Assembly (NCBI GenBank): GCA_035560235.1
Contig: DATMAG010000035.1
Coordinates: 5,196-69,195, forward strand
Direction: 5' to 3'
Origin: DASRDU01 sp035560235
GTDB lineage: Bacteria; Acidobacteriota; Blastocatellia; RBC074
DNA length: 64,000 nt
This document shows, piece by piece, positions 38,943-48,995 of the stretch (positions within the stretch are counted from its first letter, which is position 1; each line of letters begins with the position of its first letter). The position numbers and the translations under genes were made by a program. Below the pieces are notes generated by a model. It saw only the letters and a program-made list of their open reading frames with translations, made no database searches and was not told the origin of the DNA.

Positions 38943-39410
38943 CTATAAACGGATTACAGTGAAACCTTCCGCTTCAGCAGCTTCTGAAAGATTGTTGTCA
39001 GCACAGATAAAATGACGTCCGCGCGGACGGCCATCACACCACACCAGCGCTGCCGCCAGTTGCAACGCATCAGCCGCCCTGAGCTTGTGAATCCCGAGCA
39101 AACGTTCAGCCTGATTCCGCACTTCATCAATCGGCAGGAGTTCGTTCCAGCGATGGCGCAGATAAGCAAGCCTTGCGAAAACCTGCGTACTCTCTTTCGC
39201 CGTCAGGAAGCCTTCCCGCACCAGCCGATTCAACGAACTGACGGCTTCAATGACAGTCCCCCACCAGACAACCTGACGCGCATAGATCCTGGCCGTTTGC
39301 CTTGCCTGCGCCGTCCGGGGTTGAAAGCAGCAGAGCGGCACGATTGCACTTGTATCCCAGAAAGCTGTCTGTGGCGCGGCAGCAGGCTGCTTTCGTGTTC
39401 TAGTCTTCAT
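38943..39410 (-). CDS. PIN-domain toxin (VapC-like)
   Basis: The ATG at 39410 gives 155 residues and overlaps the antitoxin end by 11 bases, the usual coupled layout. PIN-domain acidic residues are visible in FWDTSAIVPL, TVIEAVSSL, RAADALQLAAAL and FICADNNL. VapC toxins are Mg-dependent RNases, often cutting tRNA. A further 45 upstream codons overlap the antitoxin in another frame and are not counted. Confidence 0.85.
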   Translation of the reverse strand: MKTRTRKQPAAAPQTAFWDTSAIVPLCCFQPRTAQARQTARIYARQVVWWGTVIEAVSSLNRLVREGFLTAKESTQVFARLAYLRHRWNELLPIDEVRNQAERLLGIHKLRAADALQLAAALVWCDGRPRGRHFICADNNLSEAAEAEGFTVIRL

Positions 39411-39687
39411 CCCGCTCCTGACTGATGATGCGGCGCAAAACCTCTGCCGGAACGCGCGGTGCGGACAACTTCCAGAATGCTTCATCCAGAACTCCGCCAC
39501 CGAGCCGAACCTTTCCCTGAGCAGCCAGCGCCAGTAATTCCTCATCCTGATGATTGACGCGTTTCAGTGGAATGATTCTGGCAATTGGCTCGTTGCGATC
39601 CCGCACTTCGATTTCCTCTCCAGCTCTGACCTCATCGAGGTACAGACTCAGTCGGTTTGTGAGTTCGGCGACATTGATACTTTTCAT
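39400..39687 (-). CDS. Phd/YefM-type antitoxin (VapB-like)
   Basis: The 95-residue product has the Phd/YefM N-terminal DNA-binding pattern (INVAELTNRLSLYLDEVRAGEEIEVRDRNEPIARI) abbreviated here as a typical start, and a C-terminal toxin-binding tail rich in charged residues. It directly precedes and overlaps the PIN toxin gene. An AAGGTAAG element precedes the ATG. Pairs like this repress their own promoter. Confidence 0.82.
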   Translation of the reverse strand: MKSINVAELTNRLSLYLDEVRAGEEIEVRDRNEPIARIIPLKRVNHQDEELLALAAQGKVRLGGGVLDEAFWKLSAPRVPAEVLRRIISQERDED

Positions 39688-39746
39688 GTGTTTCTTACCT
39701 TAAGGGTCGTTTGCCTTCAGCCCGGATTGATTGTAGATAACTGCGT

Positions 39747-40643
39747 ATGACTGAAATTCTGCTCTACAACCGTCGCACCGGACAAATCGAACCGGAAGAG
39801 ATTTACGAACGCCGGGTGATGGAGTTTCTTTTCGGCACGCGCGCGGGGCTGCTGCTCGCGGAAGGGCTGTTCAAGCATCGCTGGGCGACTGAACTTTATG
39901 CCCGCCGCATGCACAGCCCGCGTTCGAGAGCCGGAATCAGAGAGTTCATCGAACGCTACCACATCAATACCGATGAACTGGAACAGCCGATTGATTCGTT
40001 TCGCACCTTCAATGAATTTTTCATTCGCCGCCTGAAACCTGAAGCGCGCCCGGTTGACCGCGACCCCGCGCACCTGATTTCAATTGCCGATTCGCGTCTG
40101 AGTCTGCATCCGATCCGGCGCGACACCATTCTGCCGGTCAAGGGCCGCGCCTTTACGCTGCGTGAACTGCTGCGCGATTCGATTGCCGATCAGTTCACTG
40201 ACGGGCAGTGCCTGATCTTTCGCCTCGCTCCGGTTGATTATCACCGCTTCTGTTACGTTGACGATTGCGAACAGTCGCCGGTGACGGTTATCAAAGGTTA
40301 TTACCGCAGCGTCAACCCGCTGGCGATCTGGCGCATGCTGCCCGTGTTCAGTGAAAACCAGCGTGAATACTGCGTGCTGCGCACCAGAAACTTCGGCGAC
40401 GTGGTGCATATTGATGTCGGCGCAACCAGCGTCGGGCGCATCGTGCAGCATCACCGCGCAGGCGGCGCGTTCAAGCGCGGCGAAGAAAAAGGTTATTACG
40501 AATTCGGCGGCTCGACTTCAATACTGCTGCTCAAGGCCGGAGCCGCGCAGATTGACAATGACATCGCTGAACATTCCGCGCGCGGCATCGAAACGATTGT
40601 GCGTTACGGCGAACGCATCGGAGAACGTCTGCACGCGCGGTGA
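39747..40643 (+). CDS. psd: Phosphatidylserine decarboxylase proenzyme
   Basis: The 298-residue product has the family hallmarks: FFIRRLKPEARPV (91-103), ADSRL in place of the usual ADG(R), DYHRF (164-168), and FGGSTS (253-258), where cleavage before Ser256 creates the pyruvoyl group. The enzyme makes phosphatidylethanolamine from phosphatidylserine at the inner membrane. Length and motif arrangement suggest the larger (type II-like) bacterial form. It is transcribed alone, divergent from the VapBC pair. Confidence 0.92.
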   Translation: MTEILLYNRRTGQIEPEEIYERRVMEFLFGTRAGLLLAEGLFKHRWATELYARRMHSPRSRAGIREFIERYHINTDELEQPIDSFRTFNEFFIRRLKPEARPVDRDPAHLISIADSRLSLHPIRRDTILPVKGRAFTLRELLRDSIADQFTDGQCLIFRLAPVDYHRFCYVDDCEQSPVTVIKGYYRSVNPLAIWRMLPVFSENQREYCVLRTRNFGDVVHIDVGATSVGRIVQHHRAGGAFKRGEEKGYYEFGGSTSILLLKAGAAQIDNDIAEHSARGIETIVRYGERIGERLHAR

Positions 40644-40648
40644 CAGCA

Positions 40649-40754
40649 GAGAGATAAAGAAACAAACGGAAAGAACGGAACAGACGGGAAGTAACAAAGA
40701 CATTCAGTTCTTTTCCGTTCATTCCGTTATTTCCGTCTGTTCCGTCCTCTCTCT
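40649..40754. repeat. Inverted repeat, family C copy 1 (ACGGAACAGACGG words)
   Basis: The left arm (40649-40694; AACGGAACAGACGGGAAG core) pairs with the right arm (40713-40754; TTCCGTCTGTTCCGTC core). It lies in the 119-bp space between the convergent psd and PaaK-like genes and could end transcription of both. Confidence 0.8.
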
Positions 40755-40762
40755 TCCCTTCT

Positions 40763-41857
<1,095 letters not shown>

Positions 41858-42046
41858 TGGTTTTGCTCCGGTATGGATTGGAATTGATGACCACTGAAAA
41901 CGATGCGCCTGATTGTTCCTGCTGATGACCGGCAGTGTCAAGCCGGGGCTTTCTGCCGAAGACTGAAAACTGTGAAAATCACAGGCCAATCTGGTAACCT
42001 GTCCGGCAACAGTGGAAACAGCACTGGCATTGATGGAGGCAGCGAA

Positions 42047-42352
42047 ATGTCAGACCAGAAGGAACAGAATCAGCCTCAGACCGAAGAGAACGAAACTCAG
42101 CAGATGTCTTCTGTCGAGCAGCAGCTTGCCGACATCAGATCACTCATCCTGCAAATGCGCAGTGAGATGAATCAGCGCTTCGATGCTTCAGCGCGTGAGA
42201 TGGCTGCGCTGCGACAGGATCAGGCTGAGCGTTATGCAGATCTGCGCGAACGAATCTCAATCATCAACGACAAGCTTTCAGCCCTGCAGCGTGAATTCGA
42301 CCGGATGCGCCGGGACATCGAAAACCCTGACCGTTTTTCACTGAAATCCTGA
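42047..42352 (+). CDS. Small coiled-coil protein, unknown function
   Basis: The ATG at 42047 (101 residues) follows GGAGG, which decides the start over in-frame codons further upstream. The product is Gln/Glu-rich at the N-terminus, then one long coiled coil (VEQQLADIRSLILQMRSEM, ERISIINDKLSALQREFDRM). No membrane segment or Cys. It resembles the coiled-coil gene at 26133 in character only. Confidence 0.6.
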   Translation: MSDQKEQNQPQTEENETQQMSSVEQQLADIRSLILQMRSEMNQRFDASAREMAALRQDQAERYADLRERISIINDKLSALQREFDRMRRDIENPDRFSLKS

Positions 42353-42481
42353 CAACTCACCACGGTCTGTCAGCGTGATTGCTGAAGCTCTTTCGTCACG
42401 CTAAAGTATCCCCGCCATTTTCAGCCGTCAGAGTTGTGCATTCTGATGATGCTGGTCACATTTCACAGACGGAGTATTGAG

Positions 42482-43357
42482 ATGAATTGTCCACAGTGCC
42501 ACAACATTCTTACCCCCGGCTCGAAGTTCTGCACTTATTGCGGAGCGCAGACTCCGGCTGCCGCGTCGCCGCAGCCACAGCAGGGCGTAGCCGCAGGCGG
42601 TTTCAGAATTGATGATGATTCGCGCGGAGCGGGGCGCGGTTATAAATACGAGATCCTGCATCAGCCGGCCTTTTCGCTGGCCGTTCTGCAACTGCAGCCC
42701 GAAGCTTCGATCCTGGCTGAAGCGGGCGCGATGGTTTCGATGTCGGCCAATGTCGAATTGCAGTCGCAGATGAAAGGCGGGCTGATGGGCGCGCTCAAAC
42801 GCGCGGTCGGCGGTGAATCGGCTTTCGTTTCGACTTTCACGGCGCGCGGCGGCCCCGGTGAAGTCACGCTTGCGCCGCCTGCGCCGGGCGATATTGCCGC
42901 AATTGAAATGAACAATCAGGTCTTTCTGGTGCAGTCGAGTTCATATCTCGCGGGCGATGTCGGCCTGGTTGTGGATACGAAATGGGGCGGCGCAAAAAGC
43001 TTTTTCGGCGGCGAAGGATTATTCGTCCTTCAGGTGTCAGGCACTGGGCTGCTGCTCGTCTCGTCGTTCGGGGCGATCTATCGCAAGCGGCTCGGTTACG
43101 GTGAACGCTACGTGGTTGACACCGGCCACCTGGTCGCGTGGGAAGGCCACATGCCTTACACGCTGCGCAAGGCCGCACAGTCGGGCTGGTTCCGCAGCAT
43201 GCTCAGCGGCGAAGGCATCGTTTCAGAGTTCACCGGCCCCGGCGAAATTCTGATTCAGACGCGTAATCTGATGGCTTTCGCCGGAATCATGAAACCGTTC
43301 TTCCCCACTCAGTCATCAGGCGGCGGCATCAACATCGGCAGCGTGTTCGGTGAATAA
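42482..43357 (+). CDS. AIM24/TIGR00266-type protein with N-terminal zinc ribbon
   Basis: The ATG at 42482 (291 residues) has GGAG upstream and starts with a zinc ribbon (CPQCHNI ... FCTYCGA; Cys3, Cys6, Cys20, Cys23). A Pro/Ala-rich linker leads to an AIM24 domain: EAGAMVSMSANVEL, FVSTFTARGGPGEVTLAPP, and GEGIVSEFTGPGEILIQTR. AIM24 proteins form beta-rich trimers; the mitochondrial namesake affects inner-membrane organisation, but bacterial roles are unknown. Confidence 0.88.
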   Translation: MNCPQCHNILTPGSKFCTYCGAQTPAAASPQPQQGVAAGGFRIDDDSRGAGRGYKYEILHQPAFSLAVLQLQPEASILAEAGAMVSMSANVELQSQMKGGLMGALKRAVGGESAFVSTFTARGGPGEVTLAPPAPGDIAAIEMNNQVFLVQSSSYLAGDVGLVVDTKWGGAKSFFGGEGLFVLQVSGTGLLLVSSFGAIYRKRLGYGERYVVDTGHLVAWEGHMPYTLRKAAQSGWFRSMLSGEGIVSEFTGPGEILIQTRNLMAFAGIMKPFFPTQSSGGGINIGSVFGE

Positions 43358-43380
43358 AAATGGGGCACAGATGAAGCGGC

Positions 43381-43447
43381 GTTTGGAGTTCCAGCTTCAG
43401 CTGGTCTGTTCGTTACACGAAAGCCAGCTGAAGCTGGAACTCCAAAC
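43381..43447. repeat. Palindromic repeat, family A copy 3
   Basis: The 24-bp arms at 43381-43404 (GTTTGGAGTTCCAGCTTCAG...) and 43424-43447 are perfectly complementary around a 19-base loop. It lies between convergent genes ending at 43357 and 43482. Confidence 0.9.
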
Positions 43448-43481
43448 ACTGTTCCGGCAAAACAGCGGTTACTTTGCTGGC

Positions 43482-45005
43482 TCAGCCCTGCGCTTCCCGT
43501 TCAATCCTCTCTTTGATCTCGCGTTTGAGAATCTTGCCTGAAGCCGAGAGCGGAAATTCGGTCATAAAGAAAATGCGTTTCGGGATTTTGTAGCGCGCCA
43601 GTTTGTCCTGACAGAAACTGATGACGGCGGCTTCGGTCAGTTCGGCGCGGCTGATGATGGCAGCGACTGGTGTTTCTCCCCACTTCGCATCAGGCAGGCC
43701 GAAGACGGCGGCAGAAGCGATGGACGGGTGCGCGTGCAGCACGGCTTCGACTTCTGCCGGATAGATATTCTCGCCGCCCGAAATGATCATGTCCTTCACG
43801 CGACCGGCCACGTAAAAATATCCTTCGTCATCCTGCCGCGCCAGATCGCCCGTGTGAAACCAGCCGTCGCGCAACGCTGCCGCAGTCGCTTCAGGGTTGC
43901 GCCAGTAACCCGAACAGACGTGCAGCCCTTTCAGAATCAGCTCGCCGGTGGCGCCGCGCGGTACGTCACAGCCCTTTTCATCAACGATGCGCGCTGCGCT
44001 GTGAAAGCTCGGCAGGCCGATTGATCCGGCCTTGCGCACCGAATCACGAATTTCAAGCTTGAAGCAGTTCGGCCCGACCTCAGTCAGGCCGAAGCCCTGC
44101 GTGAAACAGACTCCGCGCTGCTGATAAGCCTCGATCAGCGGCACAGGGCACGGCGCGCCGCCGGAAATGAAAAAGCGCAGCGAACCGAAATCGGTTGTCG
44201 CAAAGCGCGCCGATTCAAGCATCATCTGAAACATCGTCGGCACGCCGAAGACAACCGTGCAGCGGTATCGCTCGATTGCGTCGAGCACCTGCGCCGGATC
44301 GAAGCTGCGCAGCATCACCACCGTTCCGCCGCAATGCAGCAGCGGCAGCGTCACGACATTCAGCCCGCCCGTGTGAAAGAGCGGCGCGTGAACGGTCGTG
44401 ATGTCACCGGAAGTCAGATCCCAGCCGAGATGTGTGTTGATTGAATTCCACGTAATCATCCGGTGCGAAAGCAGCGCGCCTTTCGGTCGCCCCGTCGTCC
44501 CGGACGTGTAAATAATCAGCGTCGGCATTTCAGCATCAAAGCTCTCAACCATTACCGGCTCAGCCGAAGCTGCCGCGAGCGCCGATGAATAATTCAGGTC
44601 GGCGGATGAATCATCCAGCGCAAGGTAATGGCTGATGGCAAGGCGCGCGCGCAGGCCCGTCACCAGCGGCGCAAACTCATTTTCGTAAAGCAGCACACGC
44701 GGCTCGCAGTCGCTGAGGATGTATTCAAGCTCAGGTTGCGTGAGGCGGTAATTGAGCGGGACCAGAACGGCGGTCAGTTTGGCGGCGGCAAAGAAGGCTT
44801 CCAGGACTTCAGTGCGATTCATTGAGAGCACGGCGATGCGGTCGCCGCTCGCAACGCCGCACTCGTCGCGCCAGTAATTCGCCAGCCGCGTGGCGCGTTC
44901 ATTCAACTGCTGATAAGTCAGCGCGGCTCCGGTTGCGGCCTCGATGATCGCTGCCTTGTCGGGCGACACCACTGCCCGCCGCGCCATCCAGTCTCTGACG
45001 TACAT
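43482..45005 (-). CDS. AMP-dependent acyl-CoA synthetase (long-chain fatty acid-CoA ligase-like)
   Basis: The 507-residue product has the ANL-family motifs in order: TLIIYTSGTTGRPKGALLSH (A3), FTQGFGLTEVGP (A5), GWFHTGDLARQDDEG (A7) and GRVKDMIISGGENIYP (A8), with the C-terminal catalytic Lys in SASGKILKREI. It should convert a free carboxylic acid to its CoA ester using ATP. The exact acid is not evident. GGGAG precedes the ATG. It is cytoplasmic, with no signal peptide. Confidence 0.9.
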   Translation of the reverse strand: MYVRDWMARRAVVSPDKAAIIEAATGAALTYQQLNERATRLANYWRDECGVASGDRIAVLSMNRTEVLEAFFAAAKLTAVLVPLNYRLTQPELEYILSDCEPRVLLYENEFAPLVTGLRARLAISHYLALDDSSADLNYSSALAAASAEPVMVESFDAEMPTLIIYTSGTTGRPKGALLSHRMITWNSINTHLGWDLTSGDITTVHAPLFHTGGLNVVTLPLLHCGGTVVMLRSFDPAQVLDAIERYRCTVVFGVPTMFQMMLESARFATTDFGSLRFFISGGAPCPVPLIEAYQQRGVCFTQGFGLTEVGPNCFKLEIRDSVRKAGSIGLPSFHSAARIVDEKGCDVPRGATGELILKGLHVCSGYWRNPEATAAALRDGWFHTGDLARQDDEGYFYVAGRVKDMIISGGENIYPAEVEAVLHAHPSIASAAVFGLPDAKWGETPVAAIISRAELTEAAVISFCQDKLARYKIPKRIFFMTEFPLSASGKILKREIKERIEREAQG

Positions 45006-45031
45006 GTCATCTCCCTCAGATCAGTCAGCGG

Positions 45032-45123
45032 GATGACGGAACAGACGAAAGTAACGAAACACACGGAAAATTCAGGCCCGTTGCTGTTCCGTCTGTTTCG
45101 TTATTTCCGTCTGTTCCATCGTC
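45032..45123. repeat. Inverted repeat, family C copy 2
   Basis: The left arm (GACGGAACAGACGAAAGTAA) pairs with the right arm (45087-45123; TTATTTCCGTCTGTTCC core). It separates the TonB receptor gene from the acyl-CoA synthetase gene downstream of it. Confidence 0.8.
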
Positions 45124-45128
45124 CACCT

Positions 45129-48100
45129 TCAGTAATTGAACCTGAACGCGAACTGAATGATGCGCGGATTGTTCGTGGTTGAAATGATGCGCCCGAACGA
45201 ACCGGGATTGACGACCGCGCCAGTGACCGGATCGAGGCTGCCGCCCGATGACGCGACAGCGTTCAGATCACTGATCGGATTCGCCAGGTTGACCTGATTG
45301 AAGAGATTGAAGAACTCGGCGCGAAATTCAAAGGTCTTCGCTTCGGTCACGTGAAAGCGTTTGATAACCGAAAAATCGGTATTCTTCTGCCGCGGCCCGC
45401 GCAGGATGTTGCGCCCGATTGAACCAATGTCAGTGCCTGCCGCGCCTGCCACGACCGAACCGCCCGAACTCGGAATCGCCTGTCCCGCCGCGACGACCGG
45501 ACGCGCAAACGCAAGCGGATTGAAATAGTATCCGCTCGGCACGCTGCTGAACGCCGAACCGGCCGTTGCGCCTGCGGCAAAGTTCGGACGCGCGAGCGGA
45601 TTGCTGCCGCCCGACAAGCCGTAAAACGAACCTGCTCCGGTGTCCACAATGTCAATCGGCAACCCCGACATCACAGTGACGATGCCGGCCACCTGCCAGT
45701 CAGCCAGAAGCGCGCGGCCAATCCTTGAATCCTTCACAAAAGCCGGACTCGGCAGATCCCACAACCCGCTCAGCACAAAGCGGTGCGTGCGGTCGAAATC
45801 AGAAACGCCGCGATTGGCGCGATTGTTGCGCTGATTGCCCAGCACCGTGCTGGTTTCACCGACTGCGCCGGGGTTAAGCACACCGATGGTTCCCGCGCCG
45901 CCGCCCTGACCTGAAGCGTTATCAATTGATTTGGCGTAAGTGTACGAAGCCAGGAACTGCACGCCTTTTGAGAATCGTTTGGTCAGACTGGCCTGCAATG
46001 AATTGTACGAAGACTGCGCGGTTGACTGGTTCTGAAAGAATCCATTGGTTGCCACGCCTGAGAACGGCGCACGCAGCGCGGCATTGGCCGGAGTCGTCGT
46101 GTTGATGACTGCGCCGGTCACATCATTCGTGATCGGATTCTGCGCGCTCGCCAGCCGCGCCTGGTTGATCGCCACCTGTCGGAACAGATTCAGGCCGCGT
46201 GTGCCGACGTATGCGGCTTCAAAGAGCCAGTCCCGGAAAAGTTCATACTGCACGTTCGCGTTGTACTGATGCAGGTAAGGCGTGCGAATGTTGCGATCAA
46301 AGACCGTTCCTGACAGCGCCACGCCCGGCACGAGCGTCGGGAAGGCTGACTGTGGCGGAGCCGCAAAGAACGGATCAGAAAACGGAATCGGCGTCGGCGC
46401 GCCAACCCGCGCCCCAAAGACATAAGTCGGCGGCACAATCACGTTGAGCGTGATGTACTGAAACGAAGTGCGCGAATAGAACACGCCGTAACCGCCGCGC
46501 AGCACCAGCCGCCCGGATTCGAGCGGCGAATACGCAAAGCCGACACGCGGCGCAAAATTGTTCGGGTCAATGCTGTTGACGACGCGCTTGTCAACATTCG
46601 GAATGTCGGGCGAATCGTAAGCCTGCGTCACATTGCCCGCCTGCACGAATCCGCCGATGGGCGGGCCAATCGGCACGCCGCCAACGGCGAGCGGACGCGG
46701 TTTGTAAAGCGCCGGGTCAAAGGTCGTGATGCGCCCGCGCGTGTCATAGGGCGGCAGGTCGAGTTCGTAACGCAGCCCCAGGTTGAGCGTCAGTTTGTTG
46801 TTCACCTTCCAGTCGTCCTGCACAAAGAAGTTGTAATCGTGCGCCCGCAGGCTGCGGTTGCCGAGGCCGCTGCCAAAGACTGAAACAAACGCCTGCCCCT
46901 GCAGGAAGGCCGGGAAGCTGAGAAAATCAATCTGCCCGCGCGTGAAGAAATTCAGCACATAGTTGTTTTCGTTGTAGCGGAATTCGACTCCGGTGCGAAT
47001 CTGGTGTCTGCCTTTGATGATTGACAGCGTGTCGGCCAGCGTCGTCGAAGGCGCGACCGCCTTCACATCAATTGTCGGTGAAGTGCCAATGACAATGCCG
47101 CCCGCCGCTGCCGCAATGCGAATCAGCGGCAGGCCGGGAAACTCAGCGGCATTGGCGCGTTTGATGCCGATGTCAGCGTCATTGACCGGTTCCTGCGGGA
47201 ACGCATCAACGCGAATGAAGTTGTAACCAATGCGCGCTTCATTCAATACGTTCGGTGAAAAGATGCGCGTGTACTGTACGGTCGCCAGCCGGTTGTTGTT
47301 TTTCTGAAAGTTGCCAAAGCCCGGCACGTTCGGCCCGCCGCCCAGAAAGCTCGGCAGCACCAGCGTCTGCGGCGCGTTTGAGAAGAAGAATCTGAAGGCG
47401 AGCGAGTCCTTTTCACCGGGCTTCCAGTCAAAATTCGAGTTGAACTGATCTTCCTGAAACTTCGAGACGGCCGAGCCTGAATAACGCCCGCTGGCCTGCG
47501 GCGTCGGAATCAGGTACTGCCCGTTGCCGAGCTTTGTGTTGAGCAGCGCGAGCGCGGTCGGATTGATGCGCGTGCCCGTTGGAGCCGTCGGCAGAAAGGT
47601 CTTGAGCAGTGTCGCTTCTGAACGATCATCGGTCAGCCCCGGCGCGACCAGCACGTTTGAAGTCAGCGAATTGATCGGCGAAGCGCCGTTGTCCTCGCGC
47701 ATGCCCTGATACGACAGAAAGAAAAACAGCTTGTCCTTGATTGCCGGGCCGCCCATCGTGCCGCCAAACACGTTGCGCGTCAGCACCGGTCGTTTGACAT
47801 TCGCGGCCTTCAGCACAGGGCTGTTGGCATTGAGCGCGTCATTGCGGAAGTATTCATAAACCGCGCCGTGAAATTCATTCGTGCCGCTTTTCGTCACGGC
47901 CTGCACGTTGCCGCCGCCCGAACGTCCGAACGTTGCGTCATAGAGCGAAGTCTGTACCTTGAATTCCTGAATCGTTTCGGGCGCAGGCACTGAGAGCGAA
48001 GGCGCAGAGTTGGTGCCCATCGAGTTGGCATCCACGCCGTTGATCTGAAAATTATTGTTCGTCACGCGCGCGCCGTTGACTGAAATGTTCTGCGAATTGC

Positions 48101-48635
48101 GCCCGACCGCCGTGTGATCCGGCAGATAGGTTGCCGCGCCCGGCGAGAGGCCGAGAATCTGCGTAAAGTTGCGTGTGGCGAGCGGCAGTTCTGAGACGGC
48201 CCGCGAATCAACCACGCGGCCAAGCTGTGCGCCTTCGGTCTGCACGAGCGGCGGCGCGGCGGTGACGGTCAGCGATTCTTCAGTCACTGCGCCAACCTTC
48301 AGTTCAGCATTGATCACAGTGGTTTCAGTAATCACGACTCTGACGTTATCAAAAGTCGCCCGCTTGAACCCGTTTGCCCTGATCGTGACCTGATAAACGC
48401 CCGGCGGCAGCAGCGGCAATGAATAGTTGCCTTCGGCATCAGTCGTCACCGTGCGGGTGTCGCTGGTTGCGCGGCTGCTCAGGCTGATTTCAGCGCCTGC
48501 GATGACCGCGCCCTTCTCGTCTTTGACTGTTCCGGCAATGCGTCCGGTCGTCTGGCTCTGCGCCAGGGCTGACAGGCTGAAAAGAAGTGACAGACAAAAT
48601 GACAGGACAATGGCTGCTCCGTTTCTGGTGCTCAT
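45129..48635 (-). CDS. Oar-like TonB-dependent outer-membrane receptor
   Basis: The 1168-residue product has a signal peptide (residues ~1-26, ending ALAQ), a carboxypeptidase-regulatory-like Ig domain (TGRIAGTVKDEKGAVIAGAEI, residues ~31-115), a plug (ELPLATRNFTQILGLSPGA and SVNGARVTNNNFQINGVDA) and a long barrel ending in an aromatic residue (FRFNY). This is the form expanded in Acidobacteria and Myxococcota. It imports or binds an unknown, often carbohydrate or peptide, ligand with TonB energy. GAAGGAG precedes the ATG. No SusD-like partner is adjacent. Confidence 0.92.
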   Translation of the reverse strand: MSTRNGAAIVLSFCLSLLFSLSALAQSQTTGRIAGTVKDEKGAVIAGAEISLSSRATSDTRTVTTDAEGNYSLPLLPPGVYQVTIRANGFKRATFDNVRVVITETTVINAELKVGAVTEESLTVTAAPPLVQTEGAQLGRVVDSRAVSELPLATRNFTQILGLSPGAATYLPDHTAVGRNSQNISVNGARVTNNNFQINGVDANSMGTNSAPSLSVPAPETIQEFKVQTSLYDATFGRSGGGNVQAVTKSGTNEFHGAVYEYFRNDALNANSPVLKAANVKRPVLTRNVFGGTMGGPAIKDKLFFFLSYQGMREDNGASPINSLTSNVLVAPGLTDDRSEATLLKTFLPTAPTGTRINPTALALLNTKLGNGQYLIPTPQASGRYSGSAVSKFQEDQFNSNFDWKPGEKDSLAFRFFFSNAPQTLVLPSFLGGGPNVPGFGNFQKNNNRLATVQYTRIFSPNVLNEARIGYNFIRVDAFPQEPVNDADIGIKRANAAEFPGLPLIRIAAAAGGIVIGTSPTIDVKAVAPSTTLADTLSIIKGRHQIRTGVEFRYNENNYVLNFFTRGQIDFLSFPAFLQGQAFVSVFGSGLGNRSLRAHDYNFFVQDDWKVNNKLTLNLGLRYELDLPPYDTRGRITTFDPALYKPRPLAVGGVPIGPPIGGFVQAGNVTQAYDSPDIPNVDKRVVNSIDPNNFAPRVGFAYSPLESGRLVLRGGYGVFYSRTSFQYITLNVIVPPTYVFGARVGAPTPIPFSDPFFAAPPQSAFPTLVPGVALSGTVFDRNIRTPYLHQYNANVQYELFRDWLFEAAYVGTRGLNLFRQVAINQARLASAQNPITNDVTGAVINTTTPANAALRAPFSGVATNGFFQNQSTAQSSYNSLQASLTKRFSKGVQFLASYTYAKSIDNASGQGGGAGTIGVLNPGAVGETSTVLGNQRNNRANRGVSDFDRTHRFVLSGLWDLPSPAFVKDSRIGRALLADWQVAGIVTVMSGLPIDIVDTGAGSFYGLSGGSNPLARPNFAAGATAGSAFSSVPSGYYFNPLAFARPVVAAGQAIPSSGGSVVAGAAGTDIGSIGRNILRGPRQKNTDFSVIKRFHVTEAKTFEFRAEFFNLFNQVNLANPISDLNAVASSGGSLDPVTGAVVNPGSFGRIISTTNNPRIIQFAFRFNY

Positions 48636-48995
48636 CCTTGCTCTCCTTCGGGGTTGGTGAATGATGAATGGTTTGTCGAATGCAAACTTCAGTCAGTGAA
48701 ACTTCCCGCAAAGCTGGCGATCATCAGTGCAAGGCCTGTTCCGTCATCAGGGAGTGAGGCGCGCCTGAAACCGGAAAGTCAGTAAATGGCTGTCGGCCTG
48801 AGTTTATGCTTTGCGGTGGCGGCAGATGAGAAGGCAGAGAGGTGCGCGCGGCTGTTCAGATTTTAAGCAGGCGTCAGTGATGATGTTTATTTTCTGAACA
48901 GTAATCAATCTTCATTCTCAACTATTCATTCTCAATTATTCGTCAGAAGCTGAACTGAGATCGGCAAAAGAATGGAGAATGATCAGTCTCGATTG
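48636..48995. other. Gap between TonB receptor gene and NtrC-type regulator gene
   Basis: This 360-bp stretch holds the likely promoter of the TonB gene and the family F repeat at 48913-48981. I looked for a -24/-12 (sigma-54) site and found none with correct spacing on the needed strand. I see no gene. Confidence 0.5.
48913..48981. repeat. Family F repeat (CATTCTCAA words) with inverted counterpart
   Basis: CATTCTCAACTATT at 48913-48926 is followed directly by CATTCTCAATTATT at 48927-48940. The inverse word AATGGAGAATG occurs at 48971-48981. Related to 24345-24375. Confidence 0.75.

Noticed and set aside
48636..48995. A possible sigma-54 promoter (TGGC ... TGCA) before the TonB gene
   Set aside because: The spacing is one base too long and the match is on the forward strand, where no gene follows.
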